NCBI GenBank assembly: GCA_051275515.1
Contig: JBNMOT010000002.1
Span: forward strand, 1 to 64,000
From: Oleispira sp051275515
Lineage (GTDB): Bacteria; Pseudomonadota; Gammaproteobacteria; Pseudomonadales; Oceanobacteraceae
DNA: 64,000 nucleotides
Direction: 5' to 3'
Shown here: piece after piece, positions 8,592-16,152 of the stretch
How positions within the stretch are numbered: the first letter of the stretch is position 1
How the letters are laid out: each line of letters opens with the position of its first letter
Program-made: the position numbers and the translations under genes
The notes under the pieces: generated by a model
Database searches by the model: none
Told to the model about the DNA's origin: nothing
Seen by the model: the letters and a program-made list of their open reading frames with translations, nothing else

Positions 8592-8597
8592 AGTATA
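8592..8597 (-). promoter_or_regulatory. -10 element of the ssrS (6S RNA) promoter
   Basis: On the minus strand the hexamer TATACT (consensus TATAAT) lies six to seven bases before the predicted 6S RNA 5' end. No strong -35 hexamer is seen at the ideal spacing. Confidence 0.6.
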
Positions 8598-8650
8598 GCA
8601 ATTTTCATCTCGAAAGAATGGTAAAATTCAACTATTTTGTTACTTTAAGT

Positions 8651-8965
8651 TTAAAGTTCAAGCTGAACATCCATCATCAGAGCTTCATGAAGACGCTCAT
8701 CAATACGTTGAATTTCTTCTGTTAACTGAGCCTGTTTGTTTTGCAAGTGCTGCAATTGGTGCGCAATGTTTAATGCTGCAATTACGGCAATCCGGTCTGT
8801 ACCCATGGCTTTGCCTGAGTGATTACTGGCATTACGAATTTCTCGCATTTTATCGTCCAGAAACTTTGCTGCACAGGAAAGCTCTTCTTGGCTATCTGCA
8901 GGGCAGTTAACCCGAAACTCTCTCTCTAAAATTGAAACTGTTAAAGTATTGGTTGTATTAGCCAC
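8651..8965 (-). CDS. zapA: Cell division protein ZapA
   Basis: A 104-residue FtsZ-binding protein that bundles FtsZ protofilaments at the Z-ring. The globular head (NTLTVSILEREFRVNCPADSQEELSCAAKFLDDKM) and the following long coiled coil (residues about 50-95, LNIAHQLQHLQNKQAQLTEEI) are typical. A GTG at 8965 with TGGAG at a good distance is chosen. It gives the family's normal N-terminus (V/M-A-N-T-T) and only an 8-bp overlap with the upstream gene. The longer open frame to 8995 would add eleven non-family residues. Gene order upstream-partner–zapA–ssrS–fau is conserved in gammaproteobacteria. Confidence 0.95.
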   Translation of the reverse strand: MANTTNTLTVSILEREFRVNCPADSQEELSCAAKFLDDKMREIRNASNHSGKAMGTDRIAVIAALNIAHQLQHLQNKQAQLTEEIQRIDERLHEALMMDVQLEL

Positions 8966-9170
8966 TATTTCGCTCCAGAAGTTGCAAACGCTCAATCATT
9001 TCGTTGACTTTGCGACGAGCAATATCATTTTGCTGCATCAACTTGCCGCGTTCGGCTTGCCAGCGTGCTTCTGATACCTTCATTGCAGTCGCTTGCTCCC
9101 GCAATTCGGTATTTACTGAGATGAGCTTATCAATGTTACGTTGTAAGCTGGTTAGGTTGAGTTCTTTCAT
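8958..9170 (-). CDS. TIGR02449-family small coiled-coil protein upstream of zapA
   Basis: A 70-residue, almost wholly helical protein with a heptad-like pattern (LQRNIDKLISVNTELREQ … MIERLQLLE). Short proteins of this type, TIGR02449, are known to sit immediately upstream of zapA, and here the stop overlaps the zapA GTG region by 8 bp, implying translational coupling. Its size and coiled coil recall ZapB-like division factors, and a role at the septum together with ZapA is a reasonable inference, but I know of no demonstrated function for the family. Confidence 0.85.
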   Translation of the reverse strand: MKELNLTSLQRNIDKLISVNTELREQATAMKVSEARWQAERGKLMQQNDIARRKVNEMIERLQLLERNSG

Positions 9171-9295
9171 ATGTCAGTATCTTTATATTACTTTGTCGTA
9201 AAAGAGTAGAGAAACCTACGCATTAGAGGGGATTAATACGCCCATCTTTCATGCTAGACTCTGCACAATACTATCATTTGTAAGTAAGATACCTC

Positions 9296-9898
9296 ATGCA
9301 GAAGAATATATCGATTCCCTTTCATCAATTTGCTAATGCTATGGTCACGATTAGTGCACTCGGTTCGCCTTCTGGGCTGCATGGTTGGTTAACCGGCTTT
9401 TTAAGCACCGGGGCTCGTTTGCCTGATGCTCAGTGGCAAATCGAGGCCGAAAACTATTTAGAAACGCCAGAAACTTTGCCAAAACCCGTGCAGAGTTTGA
9501 TGACGGTTTTTTATGGCTGGGTATTGCAAGGGCTTAAAAATGAGAGCATGACTTTCACTTTATTTTTACCAGAAAGTGACGATGCAGAATTAAGTCAGCA
9601 GGTTGATGCAATGGCGCAGTGGTGTAAAGGCTTTTTAGATGGTTTTGGTGCAGCGGGTAAAATCAGCGGCAAGCTGGATGTTGAAACGAGAGAAGTATTA
9701 CAACATTTTGATGCTTTTAGCCAAGTAGAGCTGACTGCAGACGATAGCCCTGAAGATAGTGAAGACTTACTTCACGAATTGGTAGAACACGCTCGAGTTG
9801 CTGCGTTGACGGTGTTTTTAGCGTTTAACAAACCTGATGCGGGCGACACTACCATTATTGATGAAGACGCGCCGCCTGGCAAAGGTCAGCTGCATTAA
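9296..9898 (+). CDS. ygfB: UPF0149 family protein YgfB
   Basis: A 200-residue helical protein of the YecA/YgfB (UPF0149) family. Family features are the early SGLHGWLTGFLSTGARLPDAQW and the central AQWCKGFLDGFGAAGK (about residues 108-123). The acidic C-terminal helices EDLLHELVEHARVAALTVF are also typical. It starts divergently from the zapA group and leads the ygfB–pepP–ubiH operon (gaps of 63 and 67 bp), the same order as in E. coli and Pseudomonas. Biochemical role is not established; in Pseudomonas YgfB has been linked to regulation of ampDh3 and beta-lactam resistance. Confidence 0.93.
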   Translation: MQKNISIPFHQFANAMVTISALGSPSGLHGWLTGFLSTGARLPDAQWQIEAENYLETPETLPKPVQSLMTVFYGWVLQGLKNESMTFTLFLPESDDAELSQQVDAMAQWCKGFLDGFGAAGKISGKLDVETREVLQHFDAFSQVELTADDSPEDSEDLLHELVEHARVAALTVFLAFNKPDAGDTTIIDEDAPPGKGQLH

Positions 9899-9961
9899 TT
9901 CTTATTTATTTTGATACAGACGTCGTCATTTTGATATAAAAAAGGCGGTTAAGGAGATTCA

Positions 9962-11275
9962 ATGAAACTTGCTCAAACAGAATACAGTCTGCGCCGTCAA
10001 CAACTTATGGCACAGATGTCAGAAAACAGTATTGCCATTGTGCCTACTGCGGTTGAAAGCGTCCGTAATCGTGATGTTGAACATCCTTTTCGTCAAGACA
10101 GCGATTTCTATTATTTGTCGGGATTTGCTGAGGCAAATGCATGCTTAGTACTGATTCCTGGACGTGAGCAAGGGGAATACATTTTATTCTGCGAAGAGAA
10201 AAATCCAACGTTAGAAATTTGGACGGGCCGTCGAACGGGCCCTGAAGGCGCTGCACGTGTTTTTTTTGCGGATGAAGCTTATCCGATCGAAGCCTTAGAG
10301 TCGGTGCTGCCTGATCTACTCGAAGGCAAAGACCGTATCTATACCGAGATGGGTGCTAATAGTAAATTTGATAGCCAGGTTTTACATTGGGTTAATAAAG
10401 TCAAATCGATGGTGCGAAAGGGGGCTGAAGTGCCTCATGAGTTTTCGGTACTCGGGCATGTGCTGCACGAGATGCGCTTGATTAAATCCGCTGCAGAAAT
10501 TGAGATGATGCAAAAAGCGGCCGATATTTCCGCCGCGGCTCATTGTCGGGCAATGAAAAGTGCTAAGCCGGGTTGCTTCGAATATCAACTAGAAGCCGAT
10601 ATTTTGCACGAATTTATGCATAAAGGAAGTCGTCGGGCAGCTTACCCTTCTATTGTTGGTGGTGGAGATAATGCGTGTATCTTGCACTATACCAATAACG
10701 ATATGGCCATTGAAGATGGCCGTTTAATTTTAATCGATGCGGGTTGTGAGTTGGATTATTATGCTTCTGATATTACACGAACATTTCCGGTAAATGGCAA
10801 GTTCAGTGCAGAACAAAAAGCCTTGTACGAGCTGGTATTAAAAGCCCAGTTAGCCGCCATAGAACAGATAAAACCGGGCAATAGCTGGAATGCGCCGCAT
10901 GAAGTTGCGGTGGTTGTATTAGTCAAAGGCTTGGTTGAGCTTGGACTATTAACCGGTGACATTGAACAATTGATAGAAGACGAAAGCTATCGCGCATTTT
11001 ATATGCACCGTACTGGCCATTGGCTGGGAATGGACGTGCATGATGTGGGTGAGTATCGAATTAATAAAGAGTGGCGACCACTTCAGCCGGGTATGGTTCT
11101 GACCGTAGAGCCTGGCTTATATATCGCCCCTGATTGTGAAGACGTCGATGTGCGTTGGCGCGGTATTGGTATTCGCATTGAAGATGATGTTGTTGTGACC
11201 GCAGCGGGTTGCCATGTGTTAAGTCACAAAGTGCCTAAAACGGTCGCTGATATTGAAGCTTTAATGAGTAATTAA
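9962..11275 (+). CDS. pepP: Xaa-Pro aminopeptidase (aminopeptidase P)
   Basis: Removes an N-terminal residue followed by proline; a dimanganese cytoplasmic peptidase of the pita-bread fold (M24B). The N-terminal creatinase-like domain occupies about residues 1-170 (RQDSDFYYLSGF). The catalytic domain shows the metal ligands in order: DAGCELDYYASDITRTF (two aspartates), GHWLGMDVHD (histidine), TVEPGLY (glutamate) and RIEDD (glutamate). At 437 residues it is full length compared with about 440 in E. coli. A strong AAGGAG ribosome-binding site precedes the ATG. Second gene of the ygfB–pepP–ubiH operon. Confidence 0.97.
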   Translation: MKLAQTEYSLRRQQLMAQMSENSIAIVPTAVESVRNRDVEHPFRQDSDFYYLSGFAEANACLVLIPGREQGEYILFCEEKNPTLEIWTGRRTGPEGAARVFFADEAYPIEALESVLPDLLEGKDRIYTEMGANSKFDSQVLHWVNKVKSMVRKGAEVPHEFSVLGHVLHEMRLIKSAAEIEMMQKAADISAAAHCRAMKSAKPGCFEYQLEADILHEFMHKGSRRAAYPSIVGGGDNACILHYTNNDMAIEDGRLILIDAGCELDYYASDITRTFPVNGKFSAEQKALYELVLKAQLAAIEQIKPGNSWNAPHEVAVVVLVKGLVELGLLTGDIEQLIEDESYRAFYMHRTGHWLGMDVHDVGEYRINKEWRPLQPGMVLTVEPGLYIAPDCEDVDVRWRGIGIRIEDDVVVTAAGCHVLSHKVPKTVADIEALMSN

Positions 11276-11342
11276 TTGTGGCAAGTCGCCCACTAGGGAC
11301 ACTTCAATAACAGACACAAGAGCAGGTATCAGGACTAATCAA

Positions 11343-12545
11343 ATGGAAACATACCAAGTAGTCATTGTGGGTGGGGGAATGGTGGGCACTGCTTTGGCTG
11401 CAAGTCTGGCCAACAGTAAAATTTCTGTTGCCTTGATTGACCCTAAGTCTGCTCAACAACCACCTTCTAATGTATTGAATTGTTCAGACTTTGATACTCG
11501 TGTCAGTGCTATTACGGCGGAAAGTGAGGCCTTACTAATAAGGTTGGGTGCTTGGTCATTAATTCCTGAAGTACGAAAGTCATCCTACCAAGGGATGACG
11601 GTTTGGGATGCTGACGGTACGGGCGAAGTAAATTTCAATGCCAAGGAATTGCAGGTAGCGTGTTTAGGGACCGTGGTTGAAAACCGCGAAATTGTTTGGG
11701 CGTTGCAGCAAGTTGTACAGCAAGCGAATAATATCGACATTATTCGTGATACGGTCACTCATATTGATAACCAAAATACGCAAGGATTAACGCCTGTTTT
11801 TTTAACGACCGGTGCCACAATAAACACCCAGTTGCTGGTGGGCGCTGATGGCGCATTATCTCGTATTAAGCAGTGGGGAGAATTTGCGAGCAGCGAGTGG
11901 GATTATCAGCATCAAGCGTTAGTTGCGACCATTGAGGTCGAGCAATCACATCAAAATACGGCTTGGCAGCGTTTTCGCCCAGAAGGCCCATTGGCACTTT
12001 TACCGTTAGTAGGAGAAAATGATAAGACGTGCTCTATTGTTTGGTCGACTCATGATGATGAATGCCAGCAGATGTTAAGCTTAAGTAATGAAGAGTTTTG
12101 TGTTCAGCTTGGTTTGGCGTTTGAAAATCGTTTGGGTCACGTGGTGAAAGTTGGGCCTCGAGCAGCTTTTCCATTACGTCAGCGACACGTCAAAAATTAT
12201 GTCGTGCCAGGAATTGCGCTGGTTGGAGACGCTGCCCATACGATTCATCCACTCGCAGGTCAAGGCGTTAATCTAGGATTTAAAGACGTTGCTGTCTTAA
12301 GCGAAGAGTTACTTCGCGCTCAGAAATTAGGGCTAGGTCTTGGTGAATTGGCCAGTTTGCAACGCTATCAACGTCGCCGCCAAGCCGATAACTTGTTGAT
12401 GATGGCTGCAATGGAGGGTTTTAAACGTTTATTTTCCGCTGAACAGCCTATTATTCGATTGTTACGTAATCAAGGAATGCGCTTATTTAATCGAGCTACT
12501 TCCCTAAAGCATCGTATTGTGATGCAAGCGATGGGTTTAAAATAA
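11343..12545 (+). CDS. ubiH: 2-octaprenyl-6-methoxyphenol hydroxylase (UbiH family FAD monooxygenase)
   Basis: A flavoprotein hydroxylase for ring hydroxylation in ubiquinone synthesis. The Rossmann loop VVGGGMVGTALA (about residues 8-19) binds FAD. The mid-protein LLVGADGALSRIKQW is the DG motif and ALVGDAAHTIHPLAGQGVNLGFKD (about 295-318) the GD motif of the UbiH/UbiF/COQ6 family. Family members UbiH, UbiI and UbiF differ in ring position. The choice of UbiH rests on the ygfB–pepP–ubiH order; no second homologue (ubiI) follows here, unlike in E. coli. It ends convergent to the HDOD gene. Confidence 0.9.
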   Translation: METYQVVIVGGGMVGTALAASLANSKISVALIDPKSAQQPPSNVLNCSDFDTRVSAITAESEALLIRLGAWSLIPEVRKSSYQGMTVWDADGTGEVNFNAKELQVACLGTVVENREIVWALQQVVQQANNIDIIRDTVTHIDNQNTQGLTPVFLTTGATINTQLLVGADGALSRIKQWGEFASSEWDYQHQALVATIEVEQSHQNTAWQRFRPEGPLALLPLVGENDKTCSIVWSTHDDECQQMLSLSNEEFCVQLGLAFENRLGHVVKVGPRAAFPLRQRHVKNYVVPGIALVGDAAHTIHPLAGQGVNLGFKDVAVLSEELLRAQKLGLGLGELASLQRYQRRRQADNLLMMAAMEGFKRLFSAEQPIIRLLRNQGMRLFNRATSLKHRIVMQAMGLK

Positions 12546-12571
12546 ATAGCGCTCTTCATTATGAAACAACA

Positions 12572-13450
12572 CTAAAAAGCGTAGTTCCTGACGCTTATAC
12601 CCATCTCATCTAAATTAGCTTCCAGTTGTTCTACGTCATACTCACCTAGCCCTAGGTGAGTTAATACTTCGTTGCCAATTAATTCCCATTCGAAATCAAC
12701 GTCTTGATTACCTAAAATTTTATAACTTCCGCATACATGTTCCGCGAGTTTTAAAATGGCGAGCAGCGTTTTAGTCTCACTTTCAGTTTGTTGCTTGCCT
12801 AAAAAATGTCGCTCGCAATTATGATGCTCGGCAATAGCCTCACATAAAAGTCTGGGTAAATTCCAAGATTTAGCAATATAGTAACCGACAACGGCATGAT
12901 TGGTCTTTAATAAGTCATTTTCAATATCAATGATACGATCGCTATTATTACCATATGACTGCTCTAGGACCTCTAAATAATTATCAAACCGACGCATTAA
13001 TAAAGGTACCCCTACGTTGTGAAATAATCCCAACAGGTACGCAAGATCTGGTTTTTGGAAGCCGACTATCTTGGCAATATTAGTGGCTATCATTGCAATA
13101 TCGTTGGCAGTATCCCAAAAACGATTCATGTGAGTAATTGTTTCATCACTCATCTCACTTTTAATGGACACCCCGTTGATGATATTGATGATGCTATCTA
13201 AACCGATTAGAGATACGGCTTGGTCTACTGAGGTGATCTTGTTTCTCAACCCATAAAAAGAAGAGTTAATGATTTTTAACATAGTGCCTGCCAATCCGAC
13301 ATCACGTCTAATTAAGGCTGCAATTCGCTTAATGTCAGGATCAGGCATGATTTGTTCAATCTGCAAGTCTACCAGTATTTGAGGTTGTGGCGGGATTTTG
13401 ATACCCATTAGAACATTATTGATCTGCTCTTGGGTTAATGTTTCAGCCAT
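12572..13450 (-). CDS. HDOD domain protein
   Basis: A 292-residue single-domain HDOD protein: IPPQPQILVDLQIE near the start, then the characteristic IKRIAALIRRDVGLAGTMLKIINSSFYGL (about residues 57-85), VDQAVSLIGLDSIINII, and an HD-like but degenerate LLGLFHNVGVPLL and ICEAIAEHHN-like helix. HDOD proteins resemble HD phosphohydrolases but usually lack catalysis and act as signalling scaffolds in c-di-GMP, stress or motility circuits. It is the most downstream member of a minus-strand group after the imelysin lipoprotein, 87 bp away. Function not assignable further. Confidence 0.85.
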   Translation of the reverse strand: MAETLTQEQINNVLMGIKIPPQPQILVDLQIEQIMPDPDIKRIAALIRRDVGLAGTMLKIINSSFYGLRNKITSVDQAVSLIGLDSIINIINGVSIKSEMSDETITHMNRFWDTANDIAMIATNIAKIVGFQKPDLAYLLGLFHNVGVPLLMRRFDNYLEVLEQSYGNNSDRIIDIENDLLKTNHAVVGYYIAKSWNLPRLLCEAIAEHHNCERHFLGKQQTESETKTLLAILKLAEHVCGSYKILGNQDVDFEWELIGNEVLTHLGLGEYDVEQLEANLDEMGISVRNYAF

Positions 13451-13537
13451 GGAAGAGGAATCCCTAATAAAGATAATGAAAAATACTGACTAAAAAAAGG
13501 TATGAATTTAGTTTAGTCGATATTTTTCATATTAGGG

Positions 13538-14731
13538 TTAATCTACACTAGGTAATTCCACTAACAAAGATAGTGCAGCACCCTGTAAACTGGATAATAG
13601 TCCGATGGTATCTTGCTTGCATTGGTCAATGTCTGCGGGTTCTGATGTCATTTTTGCTATGCAGGTTGTGCTTGTCTGTAAGGCGGTAGAAAAATCATCT
13701 GCTACTTTTGGATCGGCTTGCTGCATTAAGAAGAATAGACTTGCTTCTTGTAATTCAGCTTCCATTGGCATAAACCACTGCTTTAGGCCAGCTAACAAGG
13801 CTAACAAATCTGCATTGCTTGTTTGGCTAAATTCAGAGCTGGTTAGCGTAAAGCGCTTGTGAAGCAGTTCTTTGCTAATCAAATCTTGAGCCGCAATAAA
13901 CGCTGCTTGTAAGGTATTTTCAGCCTTACTTTCTTGTAGTAGTTTAGCGTAATAACCACTGCTCGGTTCCCAACGGCGCTGAATACGGTGTAAATCCTTT
14001 TGTAATAATTCACTAAGAAGCCGAGTATATTGACGACGACGGTTATGGTTTTGAGGCTTCAAGTCTCTTGCTTCAGCTTGCTGCACAGTGTCGGAATTGG
14101 TTAAATCTGATGTGTGATCTCCATCACTGGACGGGACCGGTGCTGTATTTTCTTGAGGAAAAAAATCGTGGGTTGAACGTTGGCCAGTATTGCCCCACAG
14201 CATAAATTCGATAGCATGATAGCCTAAGCTTGCATTGGTTGGATCGGTAAAACCATGCTGCGAACGAATAGTTTCTTCGTCGATATCTAGCGTAAGATCA
14301 TTGACGATACCGCTGAAGGGATACTCTTTGATGTAATCAATATAGCCTCCTTCAATGGGCCAGCTATCGAGCTGCATTAAAAGGCGTTTATAGTCTATTT
14401 CTTGGCTATACCAATCTGGCGGATCTCGAATGGGTAGGTATGAAAAAATAAGACTGCTCAAAAAACTATCATAAGCCAAGCGCCAAGCCTGTTGAATCTC
14501 AGTTTGGCTCATGGGATTTGGATGGTACATAAACGACGCCAGTTTACTGTCGAATGTCTGTGCAGCCTGATTGGCATCAGACAAACTGGTGTAAGCAACA
14601 ATCCCCACCTGAGCTTTAAAAGCATTGCTATCAATTAGCTTTTTAGTTTGAGGGTTACTAAGGGGCGTTTCATCTTTAGGGTTGCAAGCAAACAAAAAAA
14701 TGAAACTTATAAATAGGGCCAAGCGGATCAC
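13538..14731 (-). CDS. Imelysin-family lipoprotein
   Basis: A 397-residue envelope protein. The short signal peptide ends LFACN, giving a lipidated Cys16. The imelysin/insulin-cleaving-membrane-protease family hallmark GxHxxE is present as G170-Y-H172-A-I-E175, within SLGYHAIEFMLWG. The family includes iron-regulated IrpA and peptidase-like ICMP of Pseudomonas. An iron-uptake link is usual, but the gene is 27 bp downstream of the HAD phosphatase and has no room for its own Fur-regulated promoter. An insert rich in Asp/Ser/Gln (about residues 190-225) looks variable. Whether it is a peptidase or an iron-binding protein is unknown. Confidence 0.85.
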   Translation of the reverse strand: MIRLALFISFIFLFACNPKDETPLSNPQTKKLIDSNAFKAQVGIVAYTSLSDANQAAQTFDSKLASFMYHPNPMSQTEIQQAWRLAYDSFLSSLIFSYLPIRDPPDWYSQEIDYKRLLMQLDSWPIEGGYIDYIKEYPFSGIVNDLTLDIDEETIRSQHGFTDPTNASLGYHAIEFMLWGNTGQRSTHDFFPQENTAPVPSSDGDHTSDLTNSDTVQQAEARDLKPQNHNRRRQYTRLLSELLQKDLHRIQRRWEPSSGYYAKLLQESKAENTLQAAFIAAQDLISKELLHKRFTLTSSEFSQTSNADLLALLAGLKQWFMPMEAELQEASLFFLMQQADPKVADDFSTALQTSTTCIAKMTSEPADIDQCKQDTIGLLSSLQGAALSLLVELPSVD

Positions 14732-14758
14732 TGGCGACTCCTTTATTATTTTAAAAAC

Positions 14759-15418
14759 CTAAGCATCTCGCAAGCTGATAATAGGCCAGCTATTGCGAAT
14801 AGCCGTGTTAGTTAAGATTTCATCTGCGTCTACTGCGACAGGATGATCAATTATATTCAATAGTGGTAGGTCATTATGAGAATCACTATAAAAGAAAGCA
14901 CCGTCTAAATTCATATTTTTTTCGGTTAGCCACATCTCTAGGCGTATTACTTTGCCCTGATGAAAGCTAGGAATACCCGTAATTGCTCCCGTGTATTGGC
15001 CATCAATAATTTCAGGCTCAGGGGCAATGAGTTCAGAAAAACCCAATAACGTAGCGATGGGACGCGTGATAAATGCGTTTGTCGCGGTGATAATCAATAA
15101 ATCATCACCTGCGTGTTTATGTTTTGCTATCAAGTTTAGTGACTTCTGAGTGATTAAAGGCTTAATGCGCAGCTCAATAAACTCATCACGTAATGCCTGC
15201 ATGGTGGCTAGTGGATTGTCTGTCAAAGGTTTAAGCGCAAAGGTCAGATATTCATAAATATCTAATCCCCCCGCCTTATATTGTTCATAGAAATAATTGT
15301 TCTGCTTCTCATAATGGCTAGGATCAACAATTTTTTTATCGACTAAAAACTGCCCCCAAGTATGGTCACTATCGCCAGATAAAAGAGTATGGTCTAAATC
15401 AAAAATTGCCAATGCCAC
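14759..15418 (-). CDS. HAD-IB family phosphatase (SerB-like)
   Basis: A 219-residue haloacid-dehalogenase hydrolase. Motif I is AIFDLDHTLL (nucleophile Asp7), motif II IITATN (about residues 108-113), and motif III/IV YSDSHNDLPLL (about 177-187). A helical cap lies between motifs I and II. This is the HAD-IB group that includes phosphoserine phosphatase and related broad-range phosphatases; Pseudomonas has a homologue in the same place beside rppH. The start is divergent from rppH. The exact substrate is not predictable. Confidence 0.88.
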   Translation of the reverse strand: MALAIFDLDHTLLSGDSDHTWGQFLVDKKIVDPSHYEKQNNYFYEQYKAGGLDIYEYLTFALKPLTDNPLATMQALRDEFIELRIKPLITQKSLNLIAKHKHAGDDLLIITATNAFITRPIATLLGFSELIAPEPEIIDGQYTGAITGIPSFHQGKVIRLEMWLTEKNMNLDGAFFYSDSHNDLPLLNIIDHPVAVDADEILTNTAIRNSWPIISLRDA

Positions 15419-15616
15419 CGTGAAATTCCTTAAACTTAATATTTAACACTATTCTAATGGCTAGCGTGCGGGCTGTCGTTAGTTTAATGAGTTGTTGCGC
15501 AGAACGGTTGAGATATGATCAGACAGTGGCTAAATCACTGCGATATTCAGGTATTACTTGACCTTTGGCACAAAATACGCAAATTTGGTGACATTAGATT
15601 TTATCAGGATGGCATT

Positions 15617-16111
15617 GTGATTGATGAGGACGGTTACCGTCCCAATGTAGGTATCATCCTGTGTAATCAACAGGGTGATGTGCTTTGGGCGCGGAGAATT
15701 GGTCAAGATGCCTGGCAGTTTCCTCAAGGGGGGATTAAAGACGGTGAATCTCCTGAAGATGCCCTTTATCGCGAACTTGCAGAAGAGGTTGGCTTAGAGA
15801 GGCAGCATGTTGAAGTGCTAGGCAGCACCCGAGGCTGGTTACGCTATCGTTTGCCACGGCGAATGATTCGTTATAACAGTAGGCCTGTGTGTGTTGGCCA
15901 AAAACAGAAGTGGTATTTATTACAGCTATTGAGTGACGATGAGCAAATCAATGTCGACGCAACTGATAAGCCTGAATTTGATGGTTGGTGTTGGTCGAGT
16001 TATTGGTTTCCCTTAGGCCAAGTAGTTTCTTTTAAACGAGATGTTTATCGACGGGCATTAAAAGAGTTATCACCGAAAATTATTCGTCTGCAAAAACATG
16101 AAGAGCAATAA
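15617..16111 (+). CDS. rppH: RNA 5'-pyrophosphohydrolase
   Basis: A Nudix hydrolase that removes pyrophosphate from the 5' end of mRNA, opening it to RNase E decay. The Nudix box is G-x5-E-x7-REL-x-EE-x-GL, in GGIKDGESPEDALYRELAEE. I place the start at the GTG at 15617, which gives I-D-E-D-G-Y-R-P-N-V-G, matching the E. coli N-terminus residue for residue. It has AGGA seven bases upstream. An open frame reaches back to an ATG at 15515 (34 extra residues) but those residues have no place in the family. Length 164 residues. It precedes ptsP by 41 bp, a conserved pairing. Confidence 0.95.
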   Translation: MIDEDGYRPNVGIILCNQQGDVLWARRIGQDAWQFPQGGIKDGESPEDALYRELAEEVGLERQHVEVLGSTRGWLRYRLPRRMIRYNSRPVCVGQKQKWYLLQLLSDDEQINVDATDKPEFDGWCWSSYWFPLGQVVSFKRDVYRRALKELSPKIIRLQKHEEQ

Positions 16112-16152
16112 AATACATCATAAAACGAAGACTTAACCCGGTAATATAAGAG

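Noticed and set aside
8304..8598. Short open frames on both strands over 6S RNA
   Set aside because: Sequence and position are explained by ssrS; the frames have no ribosome-binding sites or family resemblance.
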